A DNA stretch of 64,000 nucleotides, from NCBI RefSeq assembly GCF_001678845.1, contig NZ_MAIQ01000001.1:395146-459145 (forward strand), given 5' to 3'. The translations under genes were made by a program, and so were the position numbers. The DNA is from Christensenella intestinihominis. Its GTDB lineage: Bacteria; Bacillota; Clostridia; Christensenellales; Christensenellaceae. This document shows positions 32,772 to 43,137 of this stretch, piece by piece. The notes beneath the pieces were generated by a model. The model did no database searches and was not told the origin of the DNA. It worked only from the letters and a program-made list of their open reading frames with translations. Position 1 is the stretch's first letter. Each line of letters starts with the position of its first letter.

Positions 32772-34148
32772 TTGAAAAAATATGATGTTGCAATCATCGG
32801 GGGCGGTATCAGCGGAATCATGTGCGCATACCGCCTGACCGAATCAAACTCTGCCCTTTCGGTCGCATTGATCGAAAAAGGCCACGCAATTACCGGCCGG
32901 ATTTGCCCGATCATTAAAAAAACCGCGGATCACTGCGTAAAATGCTCTTCCTGCGCCATTATGGAAGGCATGGCGGGCGCGGGCGCTTTTTCCGATGGAA
33001 AGTACGTAATTTCCACGGAATATGGCGGCTGGCTGACAGATTTCCTGGAGCCGGGAACCGTCATTGATTATATCGAACAGGCCGACCGGCTGCTCGTTTC
33101 CTTCGGGGCGACCACCGAGCGTTTTATGCCCAACAACGATCTCAAGGCGGAATGCCTCAAATACGACCTGCATATGTCGCAGGCGCAGCTCAAGCATCTG
33201 GGTACGGATGAAAATTTCGATACGATGCGCAGGATGATCGAGCATATCTCGGAAAAATGCGATATCTATACGGATACCGACGTAACCGATGTGGATGCGG
33301 CGGCGCATACCATTTTTGCGCAGGCAAAATCCGGGAAGCTGGAATTCCAGGCAAAGGATATCATCTTTGCCGTGGGGCGCGCCGGCAGCCAGTTCTTTAC
33401 GAAGTGGTGTAAAAAGAACGGCGTTGGCCTGACCAACAACCAGGTCGATATCGGCGTCCGCGTAGAGCTTCCTTCCAGTGTGTGGGAGCATTTTTCAAAA
33501 CAGATTTACGAACCGAAAATCTGGTACCGCAGCAAAGCATACGGCGACACGACGCGGATGTTTTGTTTCAACGAAAGAGGAAATGTCGTAACGGAAAATA
33601 CGAACGGAGTCCTGACGGTAAACGGCCATTCCTACCGCGACCAGTCCCGGAAGACGGAAAATTCAAATTTCGCCCTCCTTACGACGATCCGTTTTACGGA
33701 GCCGTTCAAGGAACCGATTGAATATGCGCGCCATGTGGCCAGCCTCGCAAACCTGATCAGCGGGGACAGCGTACTCGTCCAGCGGTTCGGCGACCTCCTG
33801 GCAGGACGGCGTACGGATGCGAAACGGCTTGCGCAATCCACAACCCGCCCCACCCTGCATGCGGTTCCCGGCGATCTGAGCCTCTGCCTGCCAAAGCGCC
33901 AGCTTGACAATATCATCGAGACTTTATACGCGTTGGATAAAATTGCGCCCGGTACGGCAAATTATGACACTTTGCTCTATGGAATCGAATGCAAATACTA
34001 TTCCGCACGTCCCCTCGCGCATGATTTCGAGCTTAACGATTTCGAGCGCATCTATGCAACCGGGGATGGCGCCGGCTTTACCCGTTCCCTGTCCCAGGCG
34101 GCTGCCAACGGGCTGTATGTTGCGGATAAAATCCTGAAACAGGCTTAG
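32772..34148 (+). CDS. FAD-dependent oxidoreductase (COG2509-like)
   Basis: A 458-residue flavoprotein. Dinucleotide-binding motif YDVAIIGGGISGIMCAYRL at the N-terminus, a Cys cluster CVKCSSC, IIFAVGRAGSQF, and a C-terminal ATGDGAGFTRSL flavin loop. It resembles uncharacterised FAD dehydrogenases; substrate unknown. The start is TTG at 32772, preceded by GAGGT at nine bases; the longer frame overlaps dapB and was rejected. It is the last gene of the riboswitch-controlled operon, so a link to lysine metabolism is possible but not shown. Confidence 0.85.
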   Translation: MKKYDVAIIGGGISGIMCAYRLTESNSALSVALIEKGHAITGRICPIIKKTADHCVKCSSCAIMEGMAGAGAFSDGKYVISTEYGGWLTDFLEPGTVIDYIEQADRLLVSFGATTERFMPNNDLKAECLKYDLHMSQAQLKHLGTDENFDTMRRMIEHISEKCDIYTDTDVTDVDAAAHTIFAQAKSGKLEFQAKDIIFAVGRAGSQFFTKWCKKNGVGLTNNQVDIGVRVELPSSVWEHFSKQIYEPKIWYRSKAYGDTTRMFCFNERGNVVTENTNGVLTVNGHSYRDQSRKTENSNFALLTTIRFTEPFKEPIEYARHVASLANLISGDSVLVQRFGDLLAGRRTDAKRLAQSTTRPTLHAVPGDLSLCLPKRQLDNIIETLYALDKIAPGTANYDTLLYGIECKYYSARPLAHDFELNDFERIYATGDGAGFTRSLSQAAANGLYVADKILKQA

Positions 34149-34164
34149 TTTTCAAAACGGCATT

Positions 34165-34197
34165 AAAAAACGGCCGCATCCTGCGGCCGTTTTTTTG
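34165..34197. terminator. Bidirectional terminator between the lysine and purine operons
   Basis: A perfect ACGGCCGCA/TGCGGCCGT stem with a TCC loop, flanked by A and T tracts; serves convergent genes. Confidence 0.92.
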
Positions 34198-34201
34198 TCC
34201 G

Positions 34202-35458
34202 TCACTTTATTCCAATATCTTTCCTGTAGTGCGCGCCTTCAAACTTGATTTTTTCGACATTCCGGTAAGCAATTTCCCGCGCCTGCGGAATATCCCTGCC
34301 CACAGCCGTCACTCCCAGCACGCGGCCGCCGTTCGTATAGAGCCTCCCATTCTCGAGCTTTGTCCCCGCGTGGAACACCACAACTCCGCCTTCCACATCG
34401 TCGAGCCCTTCAATCGGTTTCCCGTTCTCGTATTTCTGCGGATAGCCGCCCGACGCCATCACCACGCACACCGCGTTGCCGTCCTTCCATTGGAAGGATA
34501 CCTGATCGAGGGTGCCGTCAATCACCGCGTCGATTACCTCCATGAGGTCTGTCTCCAGCAGCATGAATACCGACTGCGCTTCGGGGTCCCCGAGGCGCGC
34601 GTTATATTCCAGCACCTTGAGCCCGTCCGGCGTAATCATCAGGCCGAAAAAGATCACGCCTTTGAATTCCCTGCCTTCCGCATTCAGCGCCGCTACCGTC
34701 TTTTCAAAAATTGCCTCCCGGGCGTACTCCTGTAATTCCGGCGTAAACTTCGGGGATGGGGCGAAGGTTCCCATGCCGCCCGTATTCAGCCCTTCGTCGC
34801 CGTCGTACGCTCTTTTGTGGTCCTGTGCGGATACCATTGGCAAAATCGTCTTTCCGTCGCAGAACGCAAGCACAGAGACCTCAGGGCCTGTCATGAATTC
34901 TTCTATCACGACCTGCGCTCCTGCCGCGCCGAACTTTTTATCCAGCATAATTTCCCGCACGGCCTGCTCCGCCTGCTCAAAGGTATCACAGATAAGCACG
35001 CCTTTCCCGAGCGCAAGTCCGTCCGCCTTTACAACAATCGGATATTTCGCCCCGGAAAGATACCGGAGCGCCTTGTCCGCATCGTCAAACACTTCAAAAT
35101 CAGCGGTAGGAATCCCGTACTTTTTCATCAGCCATTTGGAATAAGATTTCGACCATTCAATTTCCGCCGCCGCCTTCGTGGGGCCAAAAGCCCGAATCCC
35201 GGCTTTTTGCAGCGCATCCACCATTCCCAATGCCAGCGGATCGTCCGGCGCCACAAATACAAGGTCCATTTCATTTTCCACGGACCATGCAACGATTCCT
35301 TCAACGTCGTCTGCCTTGACCGGCACGCAGGTTGCAAGCTGTGCAATTCCGCCGTTTCCCGGCGCGCAGAAAAGCTCCAGTTCTTCCTTTCCCTGTTTCA
35401 GCTTCCACAGGATTGCATGCTCCCGGCCGCCGCCGCCGACTACCAATACTTTCTTCAT
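34202..35458 (-). CDS. purD: Phosphoribosylamine-glycine ligase
   Basis: ATP-grasp enzyme for step 2 of purine synthesis (GAR formation). 418 residues; VVGGGGREHAI N-terminus, KADGLALGKGV, MTGPEVSVLAF and EYNARLGDPEAQS. Last gene of the purECFMNHD operon, 18 bases after purH. Confidence 0.97.
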   Translation of the reverse strand: MKKVLVVGGGGREHAILWKLKQGKEELELFCAPGNGGIAQLATCVPVKADDVEGIVAWSVENEMDLVFVAPDDPLALGMVDALQKAGIRAFGPTKAAAEIEWSKSYSKWLMKKYGIPTADFEVFDDADKALRYLSGAKYPIVVKADGLALGKGVLICDTFEQAEQAVREIMLDKKFGAAGAQVVIEEFMTGPEVSVLAFCDGKTILPMVSAQDHKRAYDGDEGLNTGGMGTFAPSPKFTPELQEYAREAIFEKTVAALNAEGREFKGVIFFGLMITPDGLKVLEYNARLGDPEAQSVFMLLETDLMEVIDAVIDGTLDQVSFQWKDGNAVCVVMASGGYPQKYENGKPIEGLDDVEGGVVVFHAGTKLENGRLYTNGGRVLGVTAVGRDIPQAREIAYRNVEKIKFEGAHYRKDIGIK

Positions 35459-35476
35459 GCCCTACTCTCCCGTCTC

Positions 35477-37018
35477 TTAATGCCTGAAATGGCGAATCCC
35501 GGTAAACACCATCGCAATTCCGTTTTCATCGCATTTCTTGATCGAATCTTCATCGCGGATCGAACCGCCCGGCTGGATAATTGCGGTAATGCCCGCCTTG
35601 GCGGCAGCCTCCACGCAATCGTCAAACGGGAAGAACGCATCCGAAGCCATCACGGCCCCCCTTGCTTCCTCTCCGCTCCGCTCGAGCGCCATTTCCGCCG
35701 CCCAGATACGGTTTGTCTGCCCCGGTCCGATTCCAAGCGTACCCATATCCTTGGCGATCGCAATCCCGTTCGATTTGACATATTTCACAACCTTGAAAGC
35801 AAACTCGAGGTTTTCCATTTCCTCATCCGTCGGTTTGCGTTTTGTCACAACCTTGAATTCGCCGTCGAACATCCTGTCGTTAAGTCCCTGTACCAGCAGC
35901 CCGCCCAGTACCTTTTTGGTATCAAGACCGTCCTTCGGAAGCGGCGCCGATATTTCAGGCAGGCGCAGCACGCGCAGGTTCTTTTTCTGGCAGAGAATGT
36001 CGAGGGCTTCCTTTGTATAGGAAGGAGCGACCACGATTTCCAGGAATATTTTGCTCATCTGCGCCGCGGTTTTTTCGTCAATTTCGCGGTTGCACGCAAC
36101 GATCCCGCCAAAAATCGAAACCGGGTCGCACTCATATGCTTTCATATAGGCATCATAAACCGTCTCCGCGCTTCCCACGCCGCACGGATTGGCATGCTTT
36201 ACCCCCACGACTGTGGTTTCTTCAAATTCACGCAGGCAATCGAGCGCGCCCGCCGTATCGTTAATATTGTTAAAGGAAAGCTCCTTGCCGTTGAGCTGCT
36301 CCGCGTTTGCGAGGCTGCCCGGCACATAAAGCGGCTCCCGGTAGAACGCCGCTTTCTGGTGCGGATTTTCGCCATAGCGCATTCCCTGCTGCTTCTCATA
36401 CGTGAGCGTCAGCTTTTCAGGGAGTTCTTCCGTTGCAAGCTGCTTGCGCAGGTATTGGCTGATGAGCGCGTCATACGCCGACGTCGTTTCAAACACCTTG
36501 GCGCACAGCCGGAATTTTGTTTCACGCGTTACTTCCCCATTTTCCTCCAGTTCTTTCAGCACCGTCACATAATCGGCGCTGTCCACAATCGACGCGACAT
36601 CCTGCCAGTTCTTGGCAGCCGCGCGCAGCATGGTCGGCCCGCCGATGTCAATATTTTCGATTGCATCCTCGAGGGCCACATCCGGCTTCGATATTGTCTG
36701 CTTAAACGGATAGAGATTGACGGCAACAATGTCAATCGTATCCACCCCCAACTCCCGAAGCTGCTTCATATGCTCTTCATTTCCCCGCATCGCGAGGATT
36801 CCCGCATGGATTTTGGGATGCAGCGTTTTCACGCGCCCGTCGAGGCATTCCGGAAAGCCCGTAATATCCGAAACATTCGTAACCTTGACCCCGGCATTTT
36901 CCAGCTCGCGCTGCGTTCCCCCCGTAGAAAGAATCTCAAAGCCAAGTTTCTCAAGCCCTTTTGCGAAATCTACCACTCCGCTTTTGTCGAATACGCTCAA
37001 AAAAGCCCTTTTCGCCAT
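35477..37018 (-). CDS. purH: Bifunctional AICAR transformylase / IMP cyclohydrolase
   Basis: Catalyses the last two steps to IMP. 513 residues; the MGS-like cyclohydrolase domain (about 1-195: [28 protein letters not shown]) precedes the transformylase domain (about 200-513: [29 protein letters not shown]). The ATG at 37018 is nine bases after GGAGG; the longer frame would translate that binding site. Confidence 0.97.
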   Translation of the reverse strand: MAKRAFLSVFDKSGVVDFAKGLEKLGFEILSTGGTQRELENAGVKVTNVSDITGFPECLDGRVKTLHPKIHAGILAMRGNEEHMKQLRELGVDTIDIVAVNLYPFKQTISKPDVALEDAIENIDIGGPTMLRAAAKNWQDVASIVDSADYVTVLKELEENGEVTRETKFRLCAKVFETTSAYDALISQYLRKQLATEELPEKLTLTYEKQQGMRYGENPHQKAAFYREPLYVPGSLANAEQLNGKELSFNNINDTAGALDCLREFEETTVVGVKHANPCGVGSAETVYDAYMKAYECDPVSIFGGIVACNREIDEKTAAQMSKIFLEIVVAPSYTKEALDILCQKKNLRVLRLPEISAPLPKDGLDTKKVLGGLLVQGLNDRMFDGEFKVVTKRKPTDEEMENLEFAFKVVKYVKSNGIAIAKDMGTLGIGPGQTNRIWAAEMALERSGEEARGAVMASDAFFPFDDCVEAAAKAGITAIIQPGGSIRDEDSIKKCDENGIAMVFTGIRHFRH

Positions 37019-37034
37019 ATCATTGTCCTCCAAC

Positions 37035-37655
37035 CTATTTTAAAATTTTTACAATCCGTCCTTCAACCCGGAGCCTGCCGTCCGCCATTAGCGCAACGGC
37101 CCGCGGCAAAAGCCGGTGTTCCGTTTCCAGCACCCGCGCCGCAAGCGTTTCCGGGGTATCGTCTTCCAGTACCGGAACCACTTCCTGCATAATAATCGGC
37201 CCCGCATCCGCTTCCTCATTTACAAAGTGAACCGTCGCGCCGGAATATTTCGCCCCGTACGCAATGACCGCTTCATGCACATGGCTGCCGTACATCCCCA
37301 TCCCGCAAAAGCTTGGAATCAACGCCGGATGGATATTAATGATCTTATTTTCATAAGCGCCGATGGTCTGCGGTCCTACAATATTGAGATAGCCCGCGAG
37401 GACGACGAAATCCGCCGAATACTTTTTCAATGTGGCAAGGATTGCTTTATCAAATGTCTCCAGGCTGTCAAACTCCTTTTTCCGTACCACTTCGACGGGA
37501 ATCCCCGCATTTTTTGCACGCTCGATTGCATAAATATCCGGTTTGCTCGCAACCAGGCAGCAAATTTCCGCACGGACCTGCCCGGTCTCCACCGCGTCGA
37601 TCAATGACTGGAAATCCGTCCCGCCGCCCGACGCCATCACCGCAAATTTCAGCAT
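37035..37655 (-). CDS. purN: Phosphoribosylglycinamide formyltransferase
   Basis: Folate-dependent formylation of GAR. 206 residues; [24 protein letters not shown], the HPALIPSF catalytic His segment and [22 protein letters not shown] variant replaces the usual SGxGSN phosphate loop. It overlaps purM by 7 bases. Confidence 0.95.
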   Translation of the reverse strand: MLKFAVMASGGGTDFQSLIDAVETGQVRAEICCLVASKPDIYAIERAKNAGIPVEVVRKKEFDSLETFDKAILATLKKYSADFVVLAGYLNIVGPQTIGAYENKIINIHPALIPSFCGMGMYGSHVHEAVIAYGAKYSGATVHFVNEEADAGPIIMQEVVPVLEDDTPETLAARVLETEHRLLPRAVALMADGRLRVEGRIVKILK

Positions 37656-38662
37656 AGCTCAATGCCTCCGTTGCCGGGAACAATCCCGCCAATCGTAAAC
37701 GCCTTTTCGCCGGAAGCCGTAAGCGCCGCAAGCGCGGTTTGCTCCTCCTCCGGTTTTACCACGACAATCATGCCGATTCCCATGTTAAACGTATTATACG
37801 CATCCCTCTGCGAAAGCTGGGCGTCCCGCACCAGCATATCAAATACATAGGGCATTTCCCACGACCCGAGGTTAATTTTCGCATCCACCGTTTTTGGCAG
37901 AACGCGCGGGATATTTTCGTAAAAGCCGCCGCCCGTAATGTGAGCTATCCCTTTTACATCCACCTTTTCGATCAATCCGAGAATCGATTTCACGTAAATC
38001 CTGGTAGGCTCCAAAAGCAGTTCGCCCAGTGTCTTTCCCGCCTCTTCCACCATCCTGGTGTTCAGGGTTCCATCCATTGCATACAGCTTACGCACCAGCG
38101 AAAATCCATTGGAATGAATGCCCGTCGATCCAAGGCCGATGATTTTATCCCCGGGCTCGATTGCCGATCCGTTAATGATATCCTTTTTGTTGACAATCCC
38201 CACGCTGAACCCCGCAAGGTCATATTCCCCTTCCGGATAAAAGCCGGGCATTTCAGCCGTTTCCCCGCCAATCAGCGCACAGCCCGCCTGCACACATCCG
38301 TCTGCAATGCCGCTTACGATATCTGCCGCAACGCCGGGCACAAGCGCTCCTGTCGCAATATAATCCAGGAAAAACAGCGGCCGCGCGCCGTGGCACACAA
38401 CGTCGTTCACACACATCGCCACGCAGTCGATTCCAACTGTGTCATTTTTTTCCATCGCGAACGCGGCCATGAGCTTCGTGCCCACTCCGTCCGTTCCCGA
38501 TACAAGCACCTGCCCGTTCCCGATATCATACATCCCGCCGAACGTACCAAGGTCCGTAATCACATTCCCGTCAAAGGTTTTTTTGACGTGCTCCTTCATG
38601 AGCTTTACAGCTTCATATCCGCGCTCCACATCCACGCCGGCATCTTTATAAGTTACTGACAT
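37649..38662 (-). CDS. purM: Phosphoribosylformylglycinamidine cyclo-ligase (AIR synthetase)
   Basis: ATP-dependent ring closure to AIR. 337 residues; N-terminal TYKDAGVDVERG, LVSGTDGVGTKL, ALIGGETAEMPGFY and ITGGGFYENIPR are diagnostic. Between purF and purN in the operon. Confidence 0.97.
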   Translation of the reverse strand: MSVTYKDAGVDVERGYEAVKLMKEHVKKTFDGNVITDLGTFGGMYDIGNGQVLVSGTDGVGTKLMAAFAMEKNDTVGIDCVAMCVNDVVCHGARPLFFLDYIATGALVPGVAADIVSGIADGCVQAGCALIGGETAEMPGFYPEGEYDLAGFSVGIVNKKDIINGSAIEPGDKIIGLGSTGIHSNGFSLVRKLYAMDGTLNTRMVEEAGKTLGELLLEPTRIYVKSILGLIEKVDVKGIAHITGGGFYENIPRVLPKTVDAKINLGSWEMPYVFDMLVRDAQLSQRDAYNTFNMGIGMIVVVKPEEEQTALAALTASGEKAFTIGGIVPGNGGIELC

Positions 38663-38680
38663 ATTTTTTTACTCCCTGTT

Positions 38681-40144
38681 TTATTCAATCGTCGCAAGGT
38701 CGAGCGCTTCCGTCTCTTTCAGCGCTTTTTTTATATCGACGGGATAATTTCCGTTAAAGCATCCCGCGCAAAAATTGCAGCCCGCGCCTTCCACCGTTTT
38801 CAAAAGGTCCTCAATCGAAAGATAATTCAGCGTATCCGCGCCGATGATCCTGCGGATTTCTTCCACCGAATTTTTGGAACCGATCAACTGGTCATGCGAT
38901 GGCGTATCGATTCCGAAAAAGCACGGGCAGATAACCGGCGGCGAACTAATCATCATATGTACCTCGCGCGCGCCCGCAAGCCGAAGCATTTCGACAATTT
39001 TTCGGCTCGTCGTCCCCCGTACGATGGAATCGTCAATCAGGATCAGGCGTTTCCCATGCACGTTGCGCTTCATTGCATTCAGTTTCAGTTTCACGCCCCG
39101 TTCCCGCAGCGCCTGTGACGGCTGGATGAAGGTGCGCCCCACATAACGGTTTTTGGCAAGCGCCTTCGCATAAGGAATCCCGCTTTCGGCGGCATATCCG
39201 GATGCGGCGGGCGTTGCCGAATCCGGCACGTCGCTCACAAGGTCTGCGTCAATCGGAAATGCCTGCGCAAGCCTCGTTCCCATGTTTTCACGCGAACGGT
39301 ATACGCTGATCCCGTCGATATCGGAATCCGGCCGCGCAAAGTATACGTACTCAAACACACACAATGCCGTTTCCATAGAGGACTGCGCCTGATAAGACTT
39401 GAGCCCGTCCTTATTAATTACAATAATCTCTCCCGGACGTACATCGCGGACAAACTCCGCATCAATTGCGTCAAAGGCGCACGACTCGGAAGCAATCACA
39501 TAGCTGTTATCGAGTTTTCCCAGCGCAAGGGGCCGTATTCCCAGGGGATCGCGCACGGCGATCAGTTCTTCCCCGGTCATCATCACGAGGGCATAAGAGC
39601 CGCGAACCACCTTCATCATCCCGGTAATCGCTTTCAGTATCCCTTGCTTTGACTGCCGCGCAATCAGGTTTGCCATAACCTCCGTATCAAGCGTCGTCTG
39701 GAAGACCGAGCCCTCGTCCTCCAGCTTTTCCCGCAAAATGCTGCTGTTAATCAGGTTCCCATTGTGGGCAAGGGCGAGCTTGCCGCCGCGATAAGACATT
39801 ACCAGCGGCTGGGCATTGTCTGCCTTGCTGTCCCCCGTCGTGGAATACCTCACATGCCCGATTCCGATATGTCCGCCCAAAATTTTGCCAAGGCTGTCTT
39901 TAAACACTTCAGAGCACAGCCCCATTCCTTTATGGAACTTGGCCTCTTTCCCGTCCGTGACGGCAATCCCGGCACTTTCCTGACCCCTGTGCTGCAACGC
40001 ATAGAGCCCCAAATAGGTTGCCTCCGCAGGATCATAGCGGTGATCGTCCATAAAAATGCCGAACACACCGCATTCCTCTGCCATCACATCATCTTTCGGC
40101 TTCCAACGTTCATAGTTATAATGTCGATCCGGCCGAATGAACAT
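38681..40144 (-). CDS. purF: Amidophosphoribosyltransferase
   Basis: First committed step of purine synthesis, PRPP to phosphoribosylamine. 487 residues. The N-terminal 24 residues look like a cleaved propeptide that exposes the catalytic Cys25 of ECGVFGIF. Glutaminase motif LQHRGQESAGI, PRPP loop LIDDSIVRGTTS, and [4Fe-4S] ligands in CPCFFGID and CNFCAGCF, as in the Bacillus type. GGAG precedes the ATG at 40144; the propeptide is longer than the 11 residues of B. subtilis. Confidence 0.97.
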   Translation of the reverse strand: MFIRPDRHYNYERWKPKDDVMAEECGVFGIFMDDHRYDPAEATYLGLYALQHRGQESAGIAVTDGKEAKFHKGMGLCSEVFKDSLGKILGGHIGIGHVRYSTTGDSKADNAQPLVMSYRGGKLALAHNGNLINSSILREKLEDEGSVFQTTLDTEVMANLIARQSKQGILKAITGMMKVVRGSYALVMMTGEELIAVRDPLGIRPLALGKLDNSYVIASESCAFDAIDAEFVRDVRPGEIIVINKDGLKSYQAQSSMETALCVFEYVYFARPDSDIDGISVYRSRENMGTRLAQAFPIDADLVSDVPDSATPAASGYAAESGIPYAKALAKNRYVGRTFIQPSQALRERGVKLKLNAMKRNVHGKRLILIDDSIVRGTTSRKIVEMLRLAGAREVHMMISSPPVICPCFFGIDTPSHDQLIGSKNSVEEIRRIIGADTLNYLSIEDLLKTVEGAGCNFCAGCFNGNYPVDIKKALKETEALDLATIE

Positions 40145-40149
40145 ATAGC

Positions 40150-40857
40150 TTATTCTCCCATCAATCTTTTAAGAATTTCCTGGTATGCGTCCTCCACATT
40201 TCCAAGGTCCTGGCGGAAGCGGTCTTTGTCCAGCTTTTCACCTGTCTTGGAATCCCAGAAACGGCATGTATCCGGTGAAATTTCATCCGCGAGGATAATT
40301 TCCCCATTGCAACGGCCGTATTCCAATTTGAAGTCAATCAGCTCGATTCCGAACTGCTTCAGGTAGTCCGTCATTATTTCATTTACCTTGAAGGAATATT
40401 CCGCAATTTTCTTCATTTCCTCCGGCGTTGCAAGTCCCATTGCATAAACGTGATAATCATTAATCATCGGATCGCCGAGGTCGTCGTCCTTATAGCTGTA
40501 TTCAAGAACCGTAGACTTGAGTTTGGTTCCTTCCGGAATTCCAAGGCGCTTGGAAAGGCTGCCCGCCGCAATATTCCGCACGATTACCTCGACCGGAACA
40601 ATGGAAACGCTCTTCACGACCGTTTCACGATCGGAAAGCTCTTCAACATAGTGCGTCGGAATCCCATGCTTTTCCAGCATCTTGAACATATGGTTTGAAA
40701 CTTTATTATTTACAACGCCCTTGCCTACAATCGTGCCTTTTTTCAGGCCGTTGAACGCGGTCGCATCGTCCTTGTAGTCAACGATCACATAATTTGGATC
40801 GTCGGTCTTGAATACTTTTTTTGCTTTTCCTTCATACAGTTGCTCTGTTTTTTTCAT
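40150..40857 (-). CDS. purC: Phosphoribosylaminoimidazole-succinocarboxamide synthase
   Basis: SAICAR synthetase, 235 residues. Motifs: [44 protein letters not shown] and [14 protein letters not shown]. It overlaps purE by four bases and is 5 bases from purF. Confidence 0.97.
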   Translation of the reverse strand: MKKTEQLYEGKAKKVFKTDDPNYVIVDYKDDATAFNGLKKGTIVGKGVVNNKVSNHMFKMLEKHGIPTHYVEELSDRETVVKSVSIVPVEVIVRNIAAGSLSKRLGIPEGTKLKSTVLEYSYKDDDLGDPMINDYHVYAMGLATPEEMKKIAEYSFKVNEIMTDYLKQFGIELIDFKLEYGRCNGEIILADEISPDTCRFWDSKTGEKLDKDRFRQDLGNVEDAYQEILKRLMGE

Positions 40858-41345
40858 TTTGATAACTCCTCCCTGAGTTCAGCGTCCGCAGCCACCACTT
40901 TGAGCTGCATGTCCTCTTTAAACTTATATAATAAATCGCTTAACGTATCATATTTCAATGCGAGAATCTGCACTGCCAAAAGTGCGGCATTCTTGCCGCC
41001 GTTGATTGCCACCGTCGCAACCGGAATGCCCTCGGGCATTTGCACGGTGGAAAGCAGGGAATCCAGTCCGTCCATCGTCGAAGACTTGATCGGCAGGCCG
41101 ATCACCGGCAGGATCGTATGCCCCGCGATCACACCGGCCAGATGGGCGGCTTTTCCAGCCGCTGCAATGATCACTTCCACACCCTTATCCTTTGCATTCT
41201 TTGCAAAGTCGGCCGCAAGCTCCGGCGTTCTGTGCGCCGACATAATATGTGCTTCCACTTCGATTCCAAAATCCTTCAGCGTATCAATTGCCGGTTTCAA
41301 AACCGGAAGGTCGCTTTTTGATCCCATAATCACTGCAACTTTCAT
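40854..41345 (-). CDS. purE: N5-carboxyaminoimidazole ribonucleotide mutase
   Basis: Class I PurE, 163 residues. [38 protein letters not shown] and [16 protein letters not shown] are diagnostic. No purK is seen next to it. AGGAG precedes the ATG. First gene of the pur biosynthesis run, 68 bases after the permease gene, with a hairpin between. Confidence 0.97.
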   Translation of the reverse strand: MKVAVIMGSKSDLPVLKPAIDTLKDFGIEVEAHIMSAHRTPELAADFAKNAKDKGVEVIIAAAGKAAHLAGVIAGHTILPVIGLPIKSSTMDGLDSLLSTVQMPEGIPVATVAINGGKNAALLAVQILALKYDTLSDLLYKFKEDMQLKVVAADAELREELSK

Positions 41346-41366
41346 TTTTTATCTCCTTTAAGTTTT

Positions 41367-41404
41367 AAAAGCCGGCCCGGCGTTTCCCGCCGGAGCCGGC
41401 TTTT
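41367..41404 (-). terminator. GC-rich hairpin between purine permease and purE
   Basis: Nested stem GCCGGC/GCCGGC plus CCGGCG/CGCCGG (one bulged base), flanked by AAAA and TTTT. The U tract is short (4), so it may be a leaky terminator or an RNA-processing site within a purine operon. Confidence 0.6.
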
Positions 41405-41413
41405 ATCAATTTG

Positions 41414-42910
41414 TCAGCCGATAACAATGGCCCTCATGATGTAGTAAATAATAAAGATGATGACGATACCCCACATGATCCCGCCAACCTCTTTTGCTTT
41501 CTTGGTAAAGATTTTGCAAATGGCATATGTGATAAAGCCAAACGCGATACCGTCTGTAATGGAACTCATGAAGCCCATGCACAGAACCGTCATGAATGCC
41601 GGAGCAGCTTCTGCGAAGTCGTCCCACTTGATCTTCATCAGCGGTCCCATCATCAGGATACCGACAACGATCAGCGCCGGGGCTGTCGCCGAACTCGGAA
41701 TAATTCCCGCGATCGGTGCAAACAGGAGCGCGAGTACAAACAGGATTGCGACAACAACCGAGGTGAGGCCTGTACGGCCGCCTTCATTTACGCCGGAAAC
41801 GCTTTCCACAAACGTTGTAACCGTAGACGTACCAAGCACGGCGCCTGTCGCCGTTGCGATTGCATCCGCCATCATTGCCTGGTTCGCTTTCGGAAGGTTT
41901 CCGTCTTTATCCAGATAACCCGCTTTCTCGGCAGTACCGATAATCGTTCCCATTGTATCGAACATATCGATCATCAGGAATGCAAGAATAACCGTTACAA
42001 AAGAAATGACCTGCACAAAGAGCGTTGGTCCCACAAACATCTTGCTGAAGTCCATCTTCATGAACGTCTGGTCAAGCGAAATAGAAGAATCGCCTGTTGC
42101 AAGGTTTGCAATCAGCAAAACTACGGTTGCAGCAAGGCATATCCCGGCAATGGTTCCCATGCCCTTTTTCTTCGTCACGCCCCAGATGATAACAAACAGC
42201 ACCATAAGCGCAAACGCAATGAACCCGGCAAGTGCAAGCGGGCTTACTTCCACACCCGCAAGGGATGTAATCGTGCCGCCTTCGCCATTCGGCATGAAAA
42301 GCCCTACGATTGTCGTGAGCACGATGCCAATCAAAATAGCGCCTTTTACTTTAAGCACCATCAGGATGATCGTGAGCACAAGGCCAATGATCGTGAGCAG
42401 CATCATGGGATTTGCAAGGCTCCCAATAAAGAAACCGTCCGCAGACAGCGCAAGCATCGCGCCGTTTTTAAGGCCGAGGGATGCGATAAACAGGCCAATA
42501 CCTGCGCCAATCGCATATTTAAGGCTTCTCGGAACCGCGTTCAGGATTTTGCCGCGCGCGCCGGACAGTGTGATAATAACAAAAATAATACCTGAAATGA
42601 ACACTGCCGCAAGGGCGCCTTCCCACTCCCATGCCATCGCGCCGCATACCGTATAAACAAAAAATGCGTTAAGGCCCATACCAGGCGCCTGCGCGAACGG
42701 ATAGTTGGACATCAGACCAATCAACAGCGTACCAATCGCTGCCGCCAGACACGTAGCAACCGTTACGCTGCCATGGTCCATTCCCGCGCCGGATAAAATG
42801 TTCGGGTTAACGAAGATGATGTAGGCCATCGTAAAAAACGTTACAAACCCGGCAATTACCTCAGTACGGAAATTGGTCTTGTTGTCCGTCAGCTTGAAAA
42901 ACTTTTCCAT
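41414..42910 (-). CDS. NCS2-family purine permease (AzgA/PbuG-like)
   Basis: Proton-coupled uptake of hypoxanthine, guanine or adenine. 498 residues with about 13 membrane segments. AzgA-subfamily motifs: TNFRTEVIAGFVTFFTMAYI, NPNILSGAGMD, GLNAFFVYTV, IDMFDTMGT and TTFVESVSGVNEGGRTG. The ATG at 42910 is preceded by GGAGG at a good distance; the longer frame crosses the binding site. Placed directly before purE, consistent with purine control. Confidence 0.93.
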   Translation of the reverse strand: MEKFFKLTDNKTNFRTEVIAGFVTFFTMAYIIFVNPNILSGAGMDHGSVTVATCLAAAIGTLLIGLMSNYPFAQAPGMGLNAFFVYTVCGAMAWEWEGALAAVFISGIIFVIITLSGARGKILNAVPRSLKYAIGAGIGLFIASLGLKNGAMLALSADGFFIGSLANPMMLLTIIGLVLTIILMVLKVKGAILIGIVLTTIVGLFMPNGEGGTITSLAGVEVSPLALAGFIAFALMVLFVIIWGVTKKKGMGTIAGICLAATVVLLIANLATGDSSISLDQTFMKMDFSKMFVGPTLFVQVISFVTVILAFLMIDMFDTMGTIIGTAEKAGYLDKDGNLPKANQAMMADAIATATGAVLGTSTVTTFVESVSGVNEGGRTGLTSVVVAILFVLALLFAPIAGIIPSSATAPALIVVGILMMGPLMKIKWDDFAEAAPAFMTVLCMGFMSSITDGIAFGFITYAICKIFTKKAKEVGGIMWGIVIIFIIYYIMRAIVIG

Positions 42911-42959
42911 ATGATACCTCCTATAATATGATATGGTAAGCATGAAGCTTACGTAATTT

Positions 42960-42988
42960 ATAATACTTGAAATGAGTGATTCCCGCAA
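42960..42988 (-). promoter_or_regulatory. Promoter of the purine permease gene
   Basis: TTGCGG (42988-42983), a 17-base spacer and TATTAT (42965-42960). A small hairpin GTAAGC/GCTTAC lies in the short leader. No purine riboswitch is seen. Confidence 0.6.
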
Positions 42989-43032
42989 TATATTATCGAA
43001 TTATAACTTTTTATTTATACATATAATTCGTA

Positions 43033-43137
43033 TCATTGCGAACTATATTTCCACGTAACCGTAACATATATGATAACCGCGCACTTTTTTGTTTTTTTAT
43101 GCTTATGACTCAAAACTCCTGATTTCTTGTTTTCCAT
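43033..43137 (-). CDS. Possible 34-residue basic small protein
   Basis: A short ORF (MENKKSGVLSHKHKKTKK...), Lys-rich in its first half, with GGAGG 11 bases upstream. The ATG sits in a perfect 14-base palindrome TTTCCATATGGAAA (43131-43144). Located between the guaA terminator and the permease promoter. No homologue recognised; it could be chance, with the palindrome an operator instead. The rest of the spacer 42911-43259 holds only the promoter and terminator. Confidence 0.3.
   Translation of the reverse strand: MENKKSGVLSHKHKKTKKCAVIIYVTVTWKYSSQ

Noticed and set aside
41411-42595. 394-codon ORF opposite the purine permease
   Set aside because: His/Asn/Lys-rich composition and exact overlap with a well-supported permease mark it as a shadow.
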